From the NCBI GenBank assembly GCA_008107755.1, contig VIRH01000109.1, forward strand, positions 62,001-126,000: DNA of 64,000 bases, in the 5' to 3' direction. The notes under the pieces were generated by a model. That model saw only the letters and a list, made by a program, of their open reading frames with translations. It did no database searches and was not told the DNA's origin. Within the stretch, counting starts at the first letter, position 1; every line of letters starts with the position of its first letter. Source of the DNA: Rhodobacterales bacterium (GTDB lineage Bacteria; Pseudomonadota; Alphaproteobacteria; Rhizobiales; Stappiaceae). The position numbers and the translations under genes are program-made. Below, piece after piece: positions 8,371-16,836 of this stretch.

Positions 8371-9114
8371 TCAGTTCGGTTCCTTGGTGAAGCCTTTTCC
8401 GAGAATAGGCCCGGTCGGCAGGCCTGTCGGAGAACCGCCCGGCTGCTCGAACGTGATCTCGTAGAGCTGGTCGACCGTCGGAGCAGGCAGACCCATGGCC
8501 TCCAGAACAGTTTTCTGGGGCTCGTCGAAAACGCCGACCGAAACCGGCGGGCCATCCGGATCGGGCTTGGTCCAGAGCTGCAGGACCGTGCCGGCCGGAA
8601 CATCCGTATCTCCGAGCATCGTGACCAGGGTGGTATTGTCCTGCGTTCCCTCGATCATTGCGACCGGCTGGCCGTCGTCGCTGACAAGGACGGCGATGAC
8701 CTTCGGGTCGACGGCGGTTAGAACATTCCAGGCAAGCGCAATGGCGAGCACCAGGCTTGCCGCGACAGCCGTGACGGCGGTGAAGCCCGTCCAGCCGATG
8801 CCGCCGGACCGCGCGGCCCTGGCCGCGCCCAGATCGGTGACAGTTGCGCCGGTCTCTGGCTCCTGGCTCTCGGCCCCGCCGGCCTCGAGAGCGTCGAGGC
8901 GGCGCGTGATACGTGTCCACAGGCCCTCCGGCAAAGCCTCTTCGGGCGTCGCCGCATCCAGTGCGGCGAAGCGCTGGCGGGCAAGTTCCACATGGGCTGC
9001 CAGATCCGCTTCATTCTCGAGCCGTTGTTCCACTTCGCGCTGCTCTTCCGGGTCACAAAGTCCGATGACGAATTCATCTGCAAGTTCGGCAAGGTCCCGG
9101 TCTGCGGTTCTCAT
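8371..9114 (-). CDS. Anti-sigma factor (RskA/ChrR-like, membrane-anchored)
   Basis: A 247-residue protein with an acidic N-terminal cytoplasmic region (LAELADEFVIGLCDPEEQREVEQRL, the sigma-binding zinc-less anti-sigma helix), one transmembrane helix at about residues 112-132 (GFTAVTAVAASLVLAIALAW), and a C-terminal RskA domain (MIEGTQDNTTLVTMLG...GTVLQLWTKPDPDGPP). The ATG at 9114 overlaps the sigma-factor stop as ATGA; a GTG three codons upstream is an alternative. It should hold the ECF sigma factor inactive at the membrane. Confidence 0.88.
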   Translation of the reverse strand: MRTADRDLAELADEFVIGLCDPEEQREVEQRLENEADLAAHVELARQRFAALDAATPEEALPEGLWTRITRRLDALEAGGAESQEPETGATVTDLGAARAARSGGIGWTGFTAVTAVAASLVLAIALAWNVLTAVDPKVIAVLVSDDGQPVAMIEGTQDNTTLVTMLGDTDVPAGTVLQLWTKPDPDGPPVSVGVFDEPQKTVLEAMGLPAPTVDQLYEITFEQPGGSPTGLPTGPILGKGFTKEPN

Positions 9115-9638
9115 GACATGCACTCCCGCAAGGAGGTAAGACCGCGCCTCACCCAGGCCTTGACCGTGCCGAGCGGCGCCGAAAGCCGACCGGCGATTTC
9201 GCCGTGCGTATAGCCCCAGACATAGGACATCAGAACGGCGCTGCGTTTGTCCGTCTCAAGCTCCGACAGGCATTTGCGCAATTCACTGTCATGGCCGAGC
9301 ATTTCCCAGGCATCGTTCAGCTCGCTCCCGTCGATCTGTCGTTCGAGCCTGTCGTCTTCCGTTGCGGCCTCGCGCGAACCGTCCCGGAGCATGTTCAGCG
9401 ATCTGTTGCGCAGGATCGCGTAGATCCAGGCCCTGCCCGATCCCCTGGACGGATCGAAACTGCCCGCCTTGCGCCAGATCTGTATCAGCGCATCCTGCAA
9501 CGCGTCTTCGGCCAGGTCCGCCCTGCGCAGAATGCGCCGTGCGATGCCCAGCATCTTCGGGCCTTCATGTTCCATCAGCGACCGAAGAGCCGACCTGTCC
9601 TTTCGCGCGCAGCCTGCGATCAACTCCGCATGATCCAT
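9111..9638 (-). CDS. ECF RNA polymerase sigma factor
   Basis: A short sigma-70 family protein of 175 residues, with only regions 2 and 4. Region 2 has DLAEDALQDALIQIWRKAGSFDP and GRAWIYAILRNRSLNMLR; region 4 has VLMSYVWGYTHGEIAGRLSAPLGTVKAWVRRGLTSLRECM. I chose the ATG at 9638 because AAGGTGAG precedes it; ATGs at 9656 and 9659 are in frame. It is translationally coupled to the anti-sigma gene by a 4-bp overlap. The DUF4394 gene lies upstream on the same strand and could be a regulon member; this is inference. Confidence 0.9.
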   Translation of the reverse strand: MDHAELIAGCARKDRSALRSLMEHEGPKMLGIARRILRRADLAEDALQDALIQIWRKAGSFDPSRGSGRAWIYAILRNRSLNMLRDGSREAATEDDRLERQIDGSELNDAWEMLGHDSELRKCLSELETDKRSAVLMSYVWGYTHGEIAGRLSAPLGTVKAWVRRGLTSLRECMS

Positions 9639-9775
9639 CCCACTCACCTTATCCATCATGTCCGCTGGGACTCTCGTCCGCTCACTACCATAACAGGCCT
9701 AAGTCATAGCGAACGATACGTAAACCAGCCAGCACCCCTGCGCCTGTGCGTAAGCTGGCGCCAGAACAAAAAAGT

Positions 9776-9818
9776 GCCGGAGTGGCGCTTGGGTACGGGC
9801 GTCCCTTGCCACTCCGGC
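9776..9818 (-). terminator. Terminator of the DUF4394 gene
   Basis: An 11-bp perfect inverted repeat GCCGGAGTGGC (9776-9786) and GCCACTCCGGC (9808-9818). On the minus strand it is followed by ACTTTTTTGTT, a good U-tract. It lies about 60 nt beyond the DUF4394 stop codon and ahead of the sigma gene. Confidence 0.75.
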
Positions 9819-9879
9819 CCGGGACCATGCAAATCACGGTGGGAATTGATCCGCATGGCCCAAACGATGTGAACCCGGG

Positions 9880-10668
9880 TTATTTTGCGGTCATGAAGGT
9901 GATGTCCCGCAGCGGCTGGTCGAGTCCCTTGATTTCCCAGCTTCCCGTCACCTTGCCGTTCTCCAGCGAGACGGTATGCAGCCACATCCCGGTCGCAAGC
10001 CATGCCTTGTTGGAGCCTTCCGCATCGGTTGCGATGTCGAAGGCATAGGTCTTGGAAGCATCAACGCCGAGCTTTCCGATGGCCGCGAGCGTTCCGTCGT
10101 TCGGGGACGTCTGCTGGATCAACGCGTTGATGGTCGCGTCGATGTCGTACATCGCGGTCATTTCCGGCTTGCCATAGGAATTCATGTAGGCGGCCGCGAC
10201 GATGTTCGGGGCTTCGCCGGCATGCATGTCCTTTTCCTCGAACGCCAGGCTGCCGTCGACGGTTACCTTGCCGCTTTCGATATCGACGCGGTGATTGGTC
10301 GTTCCCGTCATGAAGCGCAGCTTGTCGGCCTTCGGGTTGAAATCGACGATCACCGGCATGCCGTCCTGAAGCGGAAGCATCGTGTCCATCTTGGAAATCA
10401 CCGTGGCAGCACCGGTCTTCGGATCGATCTCGACGATTTCCTGCGCTTCGGTCACGCCGATGAGCTGACCGGTCGCCGGGCGAAGATCAATGCCGAGAAG
10501 GCGATCCGCTCCCGTCACATCCATCGTTCCCTTTACCGTGGCATCGGTGCTGTCGATGACGACGAGCGTGTTGTCTCCGGCAAGACCAATGGCAGAGGAG
10601 GCCTGGGCACCCCCGGCAGCAAGGACGAGGGCGGATGCGGTCAATAAGCTTCGTGCAACAAGCGACAT
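9880..10668 (-). CDS. Secreted DUF4394 domain-containing protein
   Basis: A 262-residue exported protein. Residues 1-24 are a signal peptide (MSLVARSLLTASALVLAAGG, then AQA). The rest is the DUF4394 beta-propeller-like domain: IGLAGDNTLVVIDSTDATV, LLGIDLRPATGQLIGVT, VDFNPKADKLRF and RVDIESGKVTVDGSLAFE. The open frame continues 28 codons further upstream, but the signal peptide fixes the start at 10668. DUF4394 proteins often lie next to ECF sigma/anti-sigma pairs, as here. The molecular function is unknown; a periplasmic structural or signalling role is a guess. Confidence 0.85.
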   Translation of the reverse strand: MSLVARSLLTASALVLAAGGAQASSAIGLAGDNTLVVIDSTDATVKGTMDVTGADRLLGIDLRPATGQLIGVTEAQEIVEIDPKTGAATVISKMDTMLPLQDGMPVIVDFNPKADKLRFMTGTTNHRVDIESGKVTVDGSLAFEEKDMHAGEAPNIVAAAYMNSYGKPEMTAMYDIDATINALIQQTSPNDGTLAAIGKLGVDASKTYAFDIATDAEGSNKAWLATGMWLHTVSLENGKVTGSWEIKGLDQPLRDITFMTAK

Positions 10669-10806
10669 TTCAGATCTCCGTCTGGAACTCTCCGGAGGCG
10701 AACCATTGCGCCTCTCAAGGGGAGTACACGGCAGATCCGAAACCGGATGCACACGAAGAATTTTTTTATTCGACCACCGGCGAGAGGTGCGCCGGCATCA
10801 GCCGCT

Positions 10807-11526
10807 TCACTGTCCGGAAGCGGCGGGGGCGCTGAAAATCGCGTCCTTGTCGGCGTCGCTCAGGAGACGCCATTCGCCTTCGTCGAGCCCGGTCAGGCCA
10901 AGACCGCCGATGTGGCTGCGGATCAGTGCGGTCACGTGATTGCCGGTTGCCGCGAACATGCGGCGGACCTGGTGATAACGGCCTTCGTGCAGCGTCAGCC
11001 TGACGTGGGTGTCGTCCAGAACCTCCAGGTCGGCCGGTTTCAAAGGCTTGACCTCGCTCTCCAGCATCATTTCACCGGACGCAAACAGGATGCCTTCATC
11101 GCCCTTCAGCGGTCGGTCGAGCGTCACCTCATAGACCTTCGGCACTTCGGATTTCGGTGAGATCACCCGGTGCAGGAAAGTGCCGTCGTCGGTGAAAAGA
11201 AGCGCTCCCGAGGTTTCCTTGTCGAGGCGGCCGATCGTCGACAGCACCGGTTTTCGAACGCGGAACCGGTCGGGAAGCAGATCATAGACGAGCCGCCCCT
11301 GATCCTTTGTCGAGCAGGTGTAGCCGAGCGGCTTGTTCAGCAGAAGCACGACGCCCTGCGCCGGATCGAGCGGTTCGTCATCAAACAGAATGTCTTCGTG
11401 GGCGGTACGGGCATCCGCCTTCAGCCGATTGCCTTCACGGTCGGTCACCCAACCGTGACGGATCGCTGTCTGCATTTCCTTGCGGCTGCCGTAGCCGAGA
11501 TTGGCGAGAAGCTTCACCAGACGCAT
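10807..11526 (-). CDS. rsuA: 16S rRNA pseudouridine synthase, RsuA family
   Basis: A 239-residue RsuA/RluB/E/F-type enzyme. An N-terminal S4-like RNA-binding segment (MRLVKLLANLGYGSRKEMQTAIRHGWV) precedes the catalytic domain with GRLDKETSGALLFTDDG, whose Asp is the nucleophile, and the family motif LHEGRYHQVRRMFAATGNHV. By family it isomerises U516 of 16S rRNA; RluF-like specificity cannot be excluded. The start at 11526 is one base after the RsmC stop, so it is cotranscribed with rsmC and ahead of it in the modification of the 30S subunit. Confidence 0.88.
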   Translation of the reverse strand: MRLVKLLANLGYGSRKEMQTAIRHGWVTDREGNRLKADARTAHEDILFDDEPLDPAQGVVLLLNKPLGYTCSTKDQGRLVYDLLPDRFRVRKPVLSTIGRLDKETSGALLFTDDGTFLHRVISPKSEVPKVYEVTLDRPLKGDEGILFASGEMMLESEVKPLKPADLEVLDDTHVRLTLHEGRYHQVRRMFAATGNHVTALIRSHIGGLGLTGLDEGEWRLLSDADKDAIFSAPAASGQ

Positions 11527-11527
11527 C

Positions 11528-12571
11528 TCAGCGACCTCCCTTGGCCTTGATCGCACGGATCACCTTGTAGCCGCCCTCGTCGGCAAGCTGCTCGACCCTG
11601 GCGAAGACGTCGCCGAGGGTCTGCTCGTAGGGAAGATGCCGGTTGGCGACGAGGAAAAACTCGCCTCCGGGCCTCAGCCCACCAGCCGCCGCGCGAATGA
11701 AGCCCTGGCCGACATCCGCCCTGTCTGCCTTGCCGGACTGATGAAACGGGGGATTTGAGACGACGAAATCATAAGGACCTTCGATGCCCTTGGTGACGTC
11801 GGACCAGATGCCGTTCATGGCTTTCTTTCCCTTGAACCCGGCCAGGTTCGTTTCGGCAAGGTCGAGAGCGCGCTTTTCCGCTTCATAAAGATCCATCGCG
11901 GCGACGGCGGGGGCCTTTTCGAGGACCGCGCGCGCCAGGTAGCCGAAACCGGCGCCAAGATCCGCTCCCCTGCCCTTGAGCGAGGATGGCACGTGGTCAG
12001 CCAGAAGACGTGAGGCCGGGTCGATGCGATCCCAGGCGAAAATGCCGGGCCGGCTGATATAGTCTCCGTCCAGAATCGGGCGGGCCGCATCAAGGGCAAG
12101 CCACGCTTCAAGTAGCGAGGCATTCAGCGCGTCCTGGCGAACGGTCTCCCAGACGACGCGGCATTTGTTCTTGGTCAGTTTTTGCGCGCTTCCCAGCAAG
12201 TCCTCAAGATCGCTCTCAAGTGTCTTTGCGCCTTCGCTGTTGGGGGCGCAGGCAATCACCAGTCCGCCCGGCTCCGCCTTGCGCAATGCACGGGCAAGCT
12301 GCGCCCGTGCTTCCTGTCTCTGACGGCCCGGCAGCACGAAAACCGCGGCGAAACCGTCTTCGTCTATCTCAGCTTCAACCTTGTGGCCTGCCCTGTGGAG
12401 CGCGTCCCTGTCAGGCGCGAAGCTCTGCTCGCACACGAGGTTCATGTTTGCCAGCGCGTCGAGGGCAGTTCCCGCCCGTGCGCGCAGGAACAGCACCCGC
12501 GCCCCTGGAGCAAGGTCGATGGCCTCCGCCTCCAGAGGCATGAGAAGAGTGTCGAGTGCGGGATCGGACAT
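11528..12571 (-). CDS. rsmC: 16S rRNA (guanine-N2) methyltransferase, RsmC-like
   Basis: A 347-residue two-lobed Rossmann methyltransferase. The N-terminal lobe is degenerate and the C-terminal lobe carries GADLGAGFGYLARAVLE (SAM motif I) and VSNPPFHQSG, the N-methylation NPPF motif typical of RsmC and RsmD. By family it methylates G1207 of 16S rRNA. An in-frame ATG at 12673 exists, but that start would overlap the GDYXXLXY gene; the ATG at 12571 (MSDPALDTLL) matches the family N-terminus and is used here. It is followed directly by rsuA. Confidence 0.85.
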   Translation of the reverse strand: MSDPALDTLLMPLEAEAIDLAPGARVLFLRARAGTALDALANMNLVCEQSFAPDRDALHRAGHKVEAEIDEDGFAAVFVLPGRQRQEARAQLARALRKAEPGGLVIACAPNSEGAKTLESDLEDLLGSAQKLTKNKCRVVWETVRQDALNASLLEAWLALDAARPILDGDYISRPGIFAWDRIDPASRLLADHVPSSLKGRGADLGAGFGYLARAVLEKAPAVAAMDLYEAEKRALDLAETNLAGFKGKKAMNGIWSDVTKGIEGPYDFVVSNPPFHQSGKADRADVGQGFIRAAAGGLRPGGEFFLVANRHLPYEQTLGDVFARVEQLADEGGYKVIRAIKAKGGR

Positions 12572-12632
12572 GGCGGCGGCCTGTTGAATGAGGAATGTCT
12601 TGGGGCGCTCATAACGCCGCCAGGGCCCGGCG

Positions 12633-13208
12633 TCAAAAGATGCCGTCGGACCTGAAGACTTTTCCGTCGACAAGAAGGGTCACCGGCAGGGAGCGCCCGT
12701 CATCGGCAATGGAGACGTCCAGCATCAGGCGACTGGCGTCCAGTTGCTCCACAACCAGCCCCTCGCCTTCCGGCAGGAAGAAGGCATCAATTCCGTAATC
12801 GACCCGCAGATTATCATCTGTCGCATAGCGCACATATCCGGCGATCGCGACATCCCCGGCATCCTCCCGGTTCCGGCTGATGGCCACCGGTCGGGCGGGA
12901 GCGTCGCCATCAACCTCAAGGCTGACATAGACTTCGTCTCCGCGCTCTATCTCCCTGGCCCCGGGCACATCGATATCGATGCTGCCGATCGCAAGATTGA
13001 TGACGACATAGTCCCCGCGCAACAGGTCTCTCGGATCGATGGGCACAAGTTCCAGCGGCACCACGCGTCCCGTCATCTGCACTTGAAGGCGGTCCAGAAG
13101 CGGAACCCCGATGACGGCGAGCTGCATGAGCGCGACGAGCCCCCAGACCAGATAGGGAAAGCGGAAGGCGATGCGGCGCGGTCCGGCGAGGTCGGCGGTC
13201 TGCGTCAT
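12633..13208 (-). CDS. GDYXXLXY domain-containing membrane-anchored protein
   Basis: A 191-residue protein with one N-terminal membrane anchor (YLVWGLVALMQLAVIGVPLL, about residues 18-38) and an extracytoplasmic domain carrying PRDLLRGDYVVINLAIG, the motif that names the family. It starts with ATG at 13208, overlapping the DUF2157 stop as ATGA. GDYXXLXY proteins are almost always coded with DUF2157 membrane proteins. The function of the pair is not established. Confidence 0.85.
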   Translation of the reverse strand: MTQTADLAGPRRIAFRFPYLVWGLVALMQLAVIGVPLLDRLQVQMTGRVVPLELVPIDPRDLLRGDYVVINLAIGSIDIDVPGAREIERGDEVYVSLEVDGDAPARPVAISRNREDAGDVAIAGYVRYATDDNLRVDYGIDAFFLPEGEGLVVEQLDASRLMLDVSIADDGRSLPVTLLVDGKVFRSDGIF

Positions 13209-14566
13209 GGCTGAACCTCCTTCATGTCGGAGGACGCGGCGGGCGGCTTGCCGCTCTTTCGGAAAATCCGCGCGAGCCAAAGGGCCACGCCCAGAAGAAC
13301 GATGCCCGCAATCAGGAAGAACAGCGATTGGCCCAACAAAGACCCGATCGTGACCTGAAGCAGCCACAGCGCCACAGCCGTCAGAGCGAGATAGGTGCAC
13401 AGCATCCAGAAGCGGTTGTTGTACCATGTCGCGAGGGTACACAGGCCAACCAGGGCCGCAAGGGTAAGGCCTGCGAGGATCACCAGATCAAGCGTTGCGA
13501 CCGGCACGACGATCACCGGCAGGCAGAAGGCGGTTGCCGCAAAGAGCACCAGCGCCTTTTCCGTCTTGAAGGACAGGAGCAGCCCGGCGACGGAGAAACC
13601 GACCGCGATGGTCACAGGAACCAGCGCCGGATACTCCAGAAGGCCGCCCATCACCAGATCGTCCGAGATCTCGGGAACAATGATCAGCGTGAATACCAGC
13701 ACCGCGCAAAGCACCAGCATGCCGGCATCCTGCATGGACCGCGCCATCAGCCATTGGCCGTGACTGCGCATGGGACGGCCGCTCGACCATTTGACGCAGA
13801 GGTCGGCGAGCGCATCGAGCTGCATCATGATGACGGCAAGCGCGCCGCAACCGGCAATTCCCATCACCAGAATGGCGTCGTTCCATTCCTTCATGGTGTC
13901 GCCCGTATCGATGAACCAGCGGCCATAGGTCACCCACAGAAGGCAGATCGCGGCCCAGCGACTGATGCGGGCGGGATAGAGGATGGCATGAGCGAAAACC
14001 GCGCCCAGGACTGAAAGGCTGAAGACATAGGCCAGCCATGTCGGATCGCCGGCCTGCGTCCTGAAGACCTGCCATGTGATCGCCGCGACCACGACGACGA
14101 TGAGCGAGGTTCTGGATCCGGTCAGCCAGGCGGCGGCAAGCGCGCCGAAACAGATCAGGACGGAGCCGCCCGCCCAGTCGGCAGGGAGATGGAATATCTG
14201 GCCCACCAGCGACAGCCCGCCAACGAAAACAAGCGTCGCGAACCCGGTCAGAAGATCGGCAATGCCCCTGCTGCCCCTGGAAGCGGCGACGGCCGCAAGC
14301 CCGTGGCTCATGATCACCAGGACCGCGATACCGGCAAGTTTCAGCGATTTCGGTATGGCATCCCAATTGGCGGCAATGAAGGCGAAAAGCGCCAGCGCGA
14401 CACATACCATGCCGATGCCGGCAAGCGCCAGCGGCAGTCTGGATCGGCCGTCTCCGGTTTCCTGATCTCGCAGGATCTCCCCTGCCGACTGGGCCGAAAC
14501 CCACCCCTTCGCGACCCAGTCTTCCAGATCGTCTTTCAGCCGTTTCCTGTACGTCCAGTCAAACAT
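13205..14566 (-). CDS. DUF2157 domain-containing multi-pass membrane protein
   Basis: A 453-residue protein. The N-terminal cytoplasmic segment (about 1-45, KRLKDDLEDWVAKGWVSAQSAGEIL) is the conserved DUF2157 start. It is followed by about twelve to thirteen hydrophobic helices, among them LALAGIGMVCVALALFAFIAANW. It ends with a Lys-rich tail. It is coupled to the downstream GDYXXLXY gene by a 4-bp overlap. No enzymatic motif is visible. Confidence 0.85.
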   Translation of the reverse strand: MFDWTYRKRLKDDLEDWVAKGWVSAQSAGEILRDQETGDGRSRLPLALAGIGMVCVALALFAFIAANWDAIPKSLKLAGIAVLVIMSHGLAAVAASRGSRGIADLLTGFATLVFVGGLSLVGQIFHLPADWAGGSVLICFGALAAAWLTGSRTSLIVVVVAAITWQVFRTQAGDPTWLAYVFSLSVLGAVFAHAILYPARISRWAAICLLWVTYGRWFIDTGDTMKEWNDAILVMGIAGCGALAVIMMQLDALADLCVKWSSGRPMRSHGQWLMARSMQDAGMLVLCAVLVFTLIIVPEISDDLVMGGLLEYPALVPVTIAVGFSVAGLLLSFKTEKALVLFAATAFCLPVIVVPVATLDLVILAGLTLAALVGLCTLATWYNNRFWMLCTYLALTAVALWLLQVTIGSLLGQSLFFLIAGIVLLGVALWLARIFRKSGKPPAASSDMKEVQP

Positions 14567-14955
14567 GGAAAATGTCTATCTCACCCTCGGCAAACTGTCC
14601 CGGCGGTTCCGGAAATCCAGAACTTCCATTGCGTTCGATATCGCCTCGACCACAGCCTCTACAAGGGCGACCAAAACCAGCCTGAAAAACTGACTCTTTG
14701 GTCGATTTCTTGCGCTGATATTATTCGCAATTTCGAACGGGAAAGGATCGAAAAATTGCGGTTATTTCCGGGCATCGTTTTCTTGCGGTGGGAATAAGTC
14801 CTTTGTTTTTCTTCAAATTCAAAATCTTTTCGACGCTTGCCTTATCTTTGGGCTGATCTTTGCACACGTTACAGGCAGTCAAACAATGTGCTTGCCTATT
14901 ATGCAGAAGCCTCACACTCTCCTTGGGAAAACAGAAACCTGCAGGGGGAAATCAG
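14567..14955. other. Intergenic region ahead of the NitT/TauT importer
   Basis: This 389-bp gap separates the divergent DUF2157 gene and the binding-protein gene and must hold both promoters. The only structure I see is an imperfect inverted repeat CGCAATTTCGA (14726-14736) and TCGAAAAATTGCG (14748-14760). No TPP or other riboswitch core was recognised. GGGGGAA just ahead of 14956 is a fair ribosome-binding site. Confidence 0.5.
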
Positions 14956-15966
14956 ATGCGTCTTCTCACGGGCATGGCACTCGCGCTGGCCGTTTCAACC
15001 TCGACCGCCTTCGCACAGACACCGGTCAAATTCACCCTGGACTGGAAATTCGAAGGGCCGTCCGCTCCCTTCTTCATCGCGCTCGACAAGGGCTATTTCT
15101 CCGATGAGGGCCTCGACGTGACCATCGACAGCGGTGCGGGATCGACAGAATCCATTCCGCGGGTCGCCACCGGCACTTATGACATGGGGTTCGGCGACAT
15201 CAACGCGCTGATCAAGCTGATGGACGACCAGCCGGACCTCAAGGTGAAGGCGGTCATGATGGCCTACGAAACGCCGCCTTTCGCCGTGATCGGCCGCAAG
15301 AGCCAGGGCATCACGGAAGATCCGAAGTCCCTTGAGGGCAAGACCCTGGGTGCGCCTCCCCCGGATGCCGCTTTCGGCCAGTGGCCCGCCTTTGCAGAAG
15401 CGACCGGCCTCGACACGAGCACCATCACCATCGAGAGCATCGGCTTTCCTGTCCGCGAACCCATGCTGGCGCAGGGTCAGGTGGACGGTATCTTCGGCTT
15501 CTCCTTCTCCTCCGTCATCAACCTGAAGGCACAGGGCGTACCGGAAGACGACATCTCCCTCATTCTCATGGGAGAGAACGGCTTGCCGCTCTACGGCAAC
15601 GTGGTCATGGCCAACACCGATTTCGCGGAAGCCAACCCGGATGCCGTCAAGGGCTTCGTCAATGCGCTGATCAAGGGATACCTGGATGCGATCGCCGATC
15701 CGGAAGCCGCCATTCCACATGTGATGAAACGCAACGAGGTTCTGGACGAAGCCACCGAGATCGACCGTCTCAAGATGGCCGTAGCCGGATCCATCGCGAC
15801 CCCGGCCGTCAAGGAAAACGGCTTCGGCGGCGTCGACATGGACAAGCTCTCCAAATCGGTCGAATACCTGCAGACCTCGATGGATGTCAGCGACACGCCC
15901 CCGGCTGCCGACAAGATCTTCGATCAGAGCTACCTGCCGCCCAAGGAAGACCGGATGGTCAAGTAA
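14956..15966 (+). CDS. NitT/TauT-type ABC transporter substrate-binding protein
   Basis: A 336-residue periplasmic protein. Residues 1-21 form a signal peptide ending AFA-Q. The mature protein starts VKFTLDWKFEGPSAPFFIALDKGYFSDEGLDVTI, the NMT1/THI5-like fold of SsuA, ThiY and NrtA. The VATGTYDMGFGDINALIKL block also matches. The substrate is not determined by motifs; this branch takes up diverse anions, pyrimidines and aromatics. The frame is open for 32 more codons upstream, but the signal peptide and RBS place the start at 14956. ATPase and permease genes follow. Confidence 0.88.
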   Translation: MRLLTGMALALAVSTSTAFAQTPVKFTLDWKFEGPSAPFFIALDKGYFSDEGLDVTIDSGAGSTESIPRVATGTYDMGFGDINALIKLMDDQPDLKVKAVMMAYETPPFAVIGRKSQGITEDPKSLEGKTLGAPPPDAAFGQWPAFAEATGLDTSTITIESIGFPVREPMLAQGQVDGIFGFSFSSVINLKAQGVPEDDISLILMGENGLPLYGNVVMANTDFAEANPDAVKGFVNALIKGYLDAIADPEAAIPHVMKRNEVLDEATEIDRLKMAVAGSIATPAVKENGFGGVDMDKLSKSVEYLQTSMDVSDTPPAADKIFDQSYLPPKEDRMVK

Positions 15967-16044
15967 CGCGGCCAGCCGCGTGACCAACCCAACCATCACC
16001 CCTTTGCGACGGCTTTCGCCGCAAGGGCCCATTCGGGGTAGCTC

Positions 16045-16836
16045 GTGACCGGATTTGTCGATCTCAGAAATGTCCGCCTGTCCTACGGCAGCTCGGAAGA
16101 CGCGACACTCGCGCTCGATGACCTTTCCATCAGCGTCAGGCAGGGCGAATTCGCGGCAGTGGTCGGGCCGTCGGGTTGTGGCAAGTCGACACTCATGAAG
16201 CTGGCAACCGGGCTTATCGTGCCTCAGGAAGGCACGATCGAGGTTGCCGGCCATGAAGTATCCGGTCCTGTCTCCGTTGCCGGCATGGCGTTTCAGAACC
16301 CCTCGATGCTGCCCTGGCGCAGCACGCTTTCCAACGTGATGCTGCCGCTCGAGATCGTGCAGCCCCACCGCGCGCGCCTGCGCTCCCAAAAGGCGGCCTA
16401 TACGCGCAAGGCGGAAGAACTGCTGGAGCTCGTCGGACTGGGCGGCTTCGGCGATAAATTTCCCTGGCAGCTTTCCGGCGGCATGCAGCAACGTGCCAAT
16501 CTGTGCCGCGCGCTCATTCACGACCCGGCCCTCCTGATGCTGGACGAGCCGTTCGGGGCGCTGGATGCGTTCACGCGCGAGGAACTGTGGCAGGTGATGC
16601 GCGATCTCCATGCGGAGAAACGCTTCACCGTCATTCTCGTCACGCACGACCTGCGTGAAGCGGTCTATCTGGCCGACAAGATCTTCGTCATGAGCGCCCG
16701 GCCCGGGACCATCATCAGGGAAAAGGCGGTGACCTTCGACAGGCCGCGACCGATAGATCTCATCTACGAGCATGACTTCAACGAGATCGTCCATGAACTG
16801 CGCGATCTGATCGCCGACGCGAGGACCGTTTCATGA
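16045..16836 (+). CDS. NitT/TauT-type ABC transporter ATPase
   Basis: A 263-residue ABC ATPase with Walker A GPSGCGKST, Q-loop MAFQNPSMLPWRSTLSNVMLP, signature LSGGMQQRANLCRALI, and Walker B LLMLDEPFGALDAFTREEL, all typical of the SsuB/TauB/NrtD type. GTG is the start codon (16045) with GGGGTA upstream. It overlaps the permease start by 4 bp (ATGA). An imperfect hairpin lies in the 78-bp gap after the binding-protein gene, as is common in importers with excess binding protein. Confidence 0.9.
   Translation: MTGFVDLRNVRLSYGSSEDATLALDDLSISVRQGEFAAVVGPSGCGKSTLMKLATGLIVPQEGTIEVAGHEVSGPVSVAGMAFQNPSMLPWRSTLSNVMLPLEIVQPHRARLRSQKAAYTRKAEELLELVGLGGFGDKFPWQLSGGMQQRANLCRALIHDPALLMLDEPFGALDAFTREELWQVMRDLHAEKRFTVILVTHDLREAVYLADKIFVMSARPGTIIREKAVTFDRPRPIDLIYEHDFNEIVHELRDLIADARTVS

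Noticed and set aside
14567..14955. A TPP riboswitch ahead of a THI5-like binding protein
   Set aside because: The conserved CTGAGA and the ACC-GATCTGGATAATGCC-like cores are absent.
14995..16794. A 599-codon frame on the minus strand opposite the NitT/TauT binding protein and ATPase
   Set aside because: It is antisense to two genes with clear motifs; its translation is rich in H, R, D and G without domains, typical of a GC-rich shadow.
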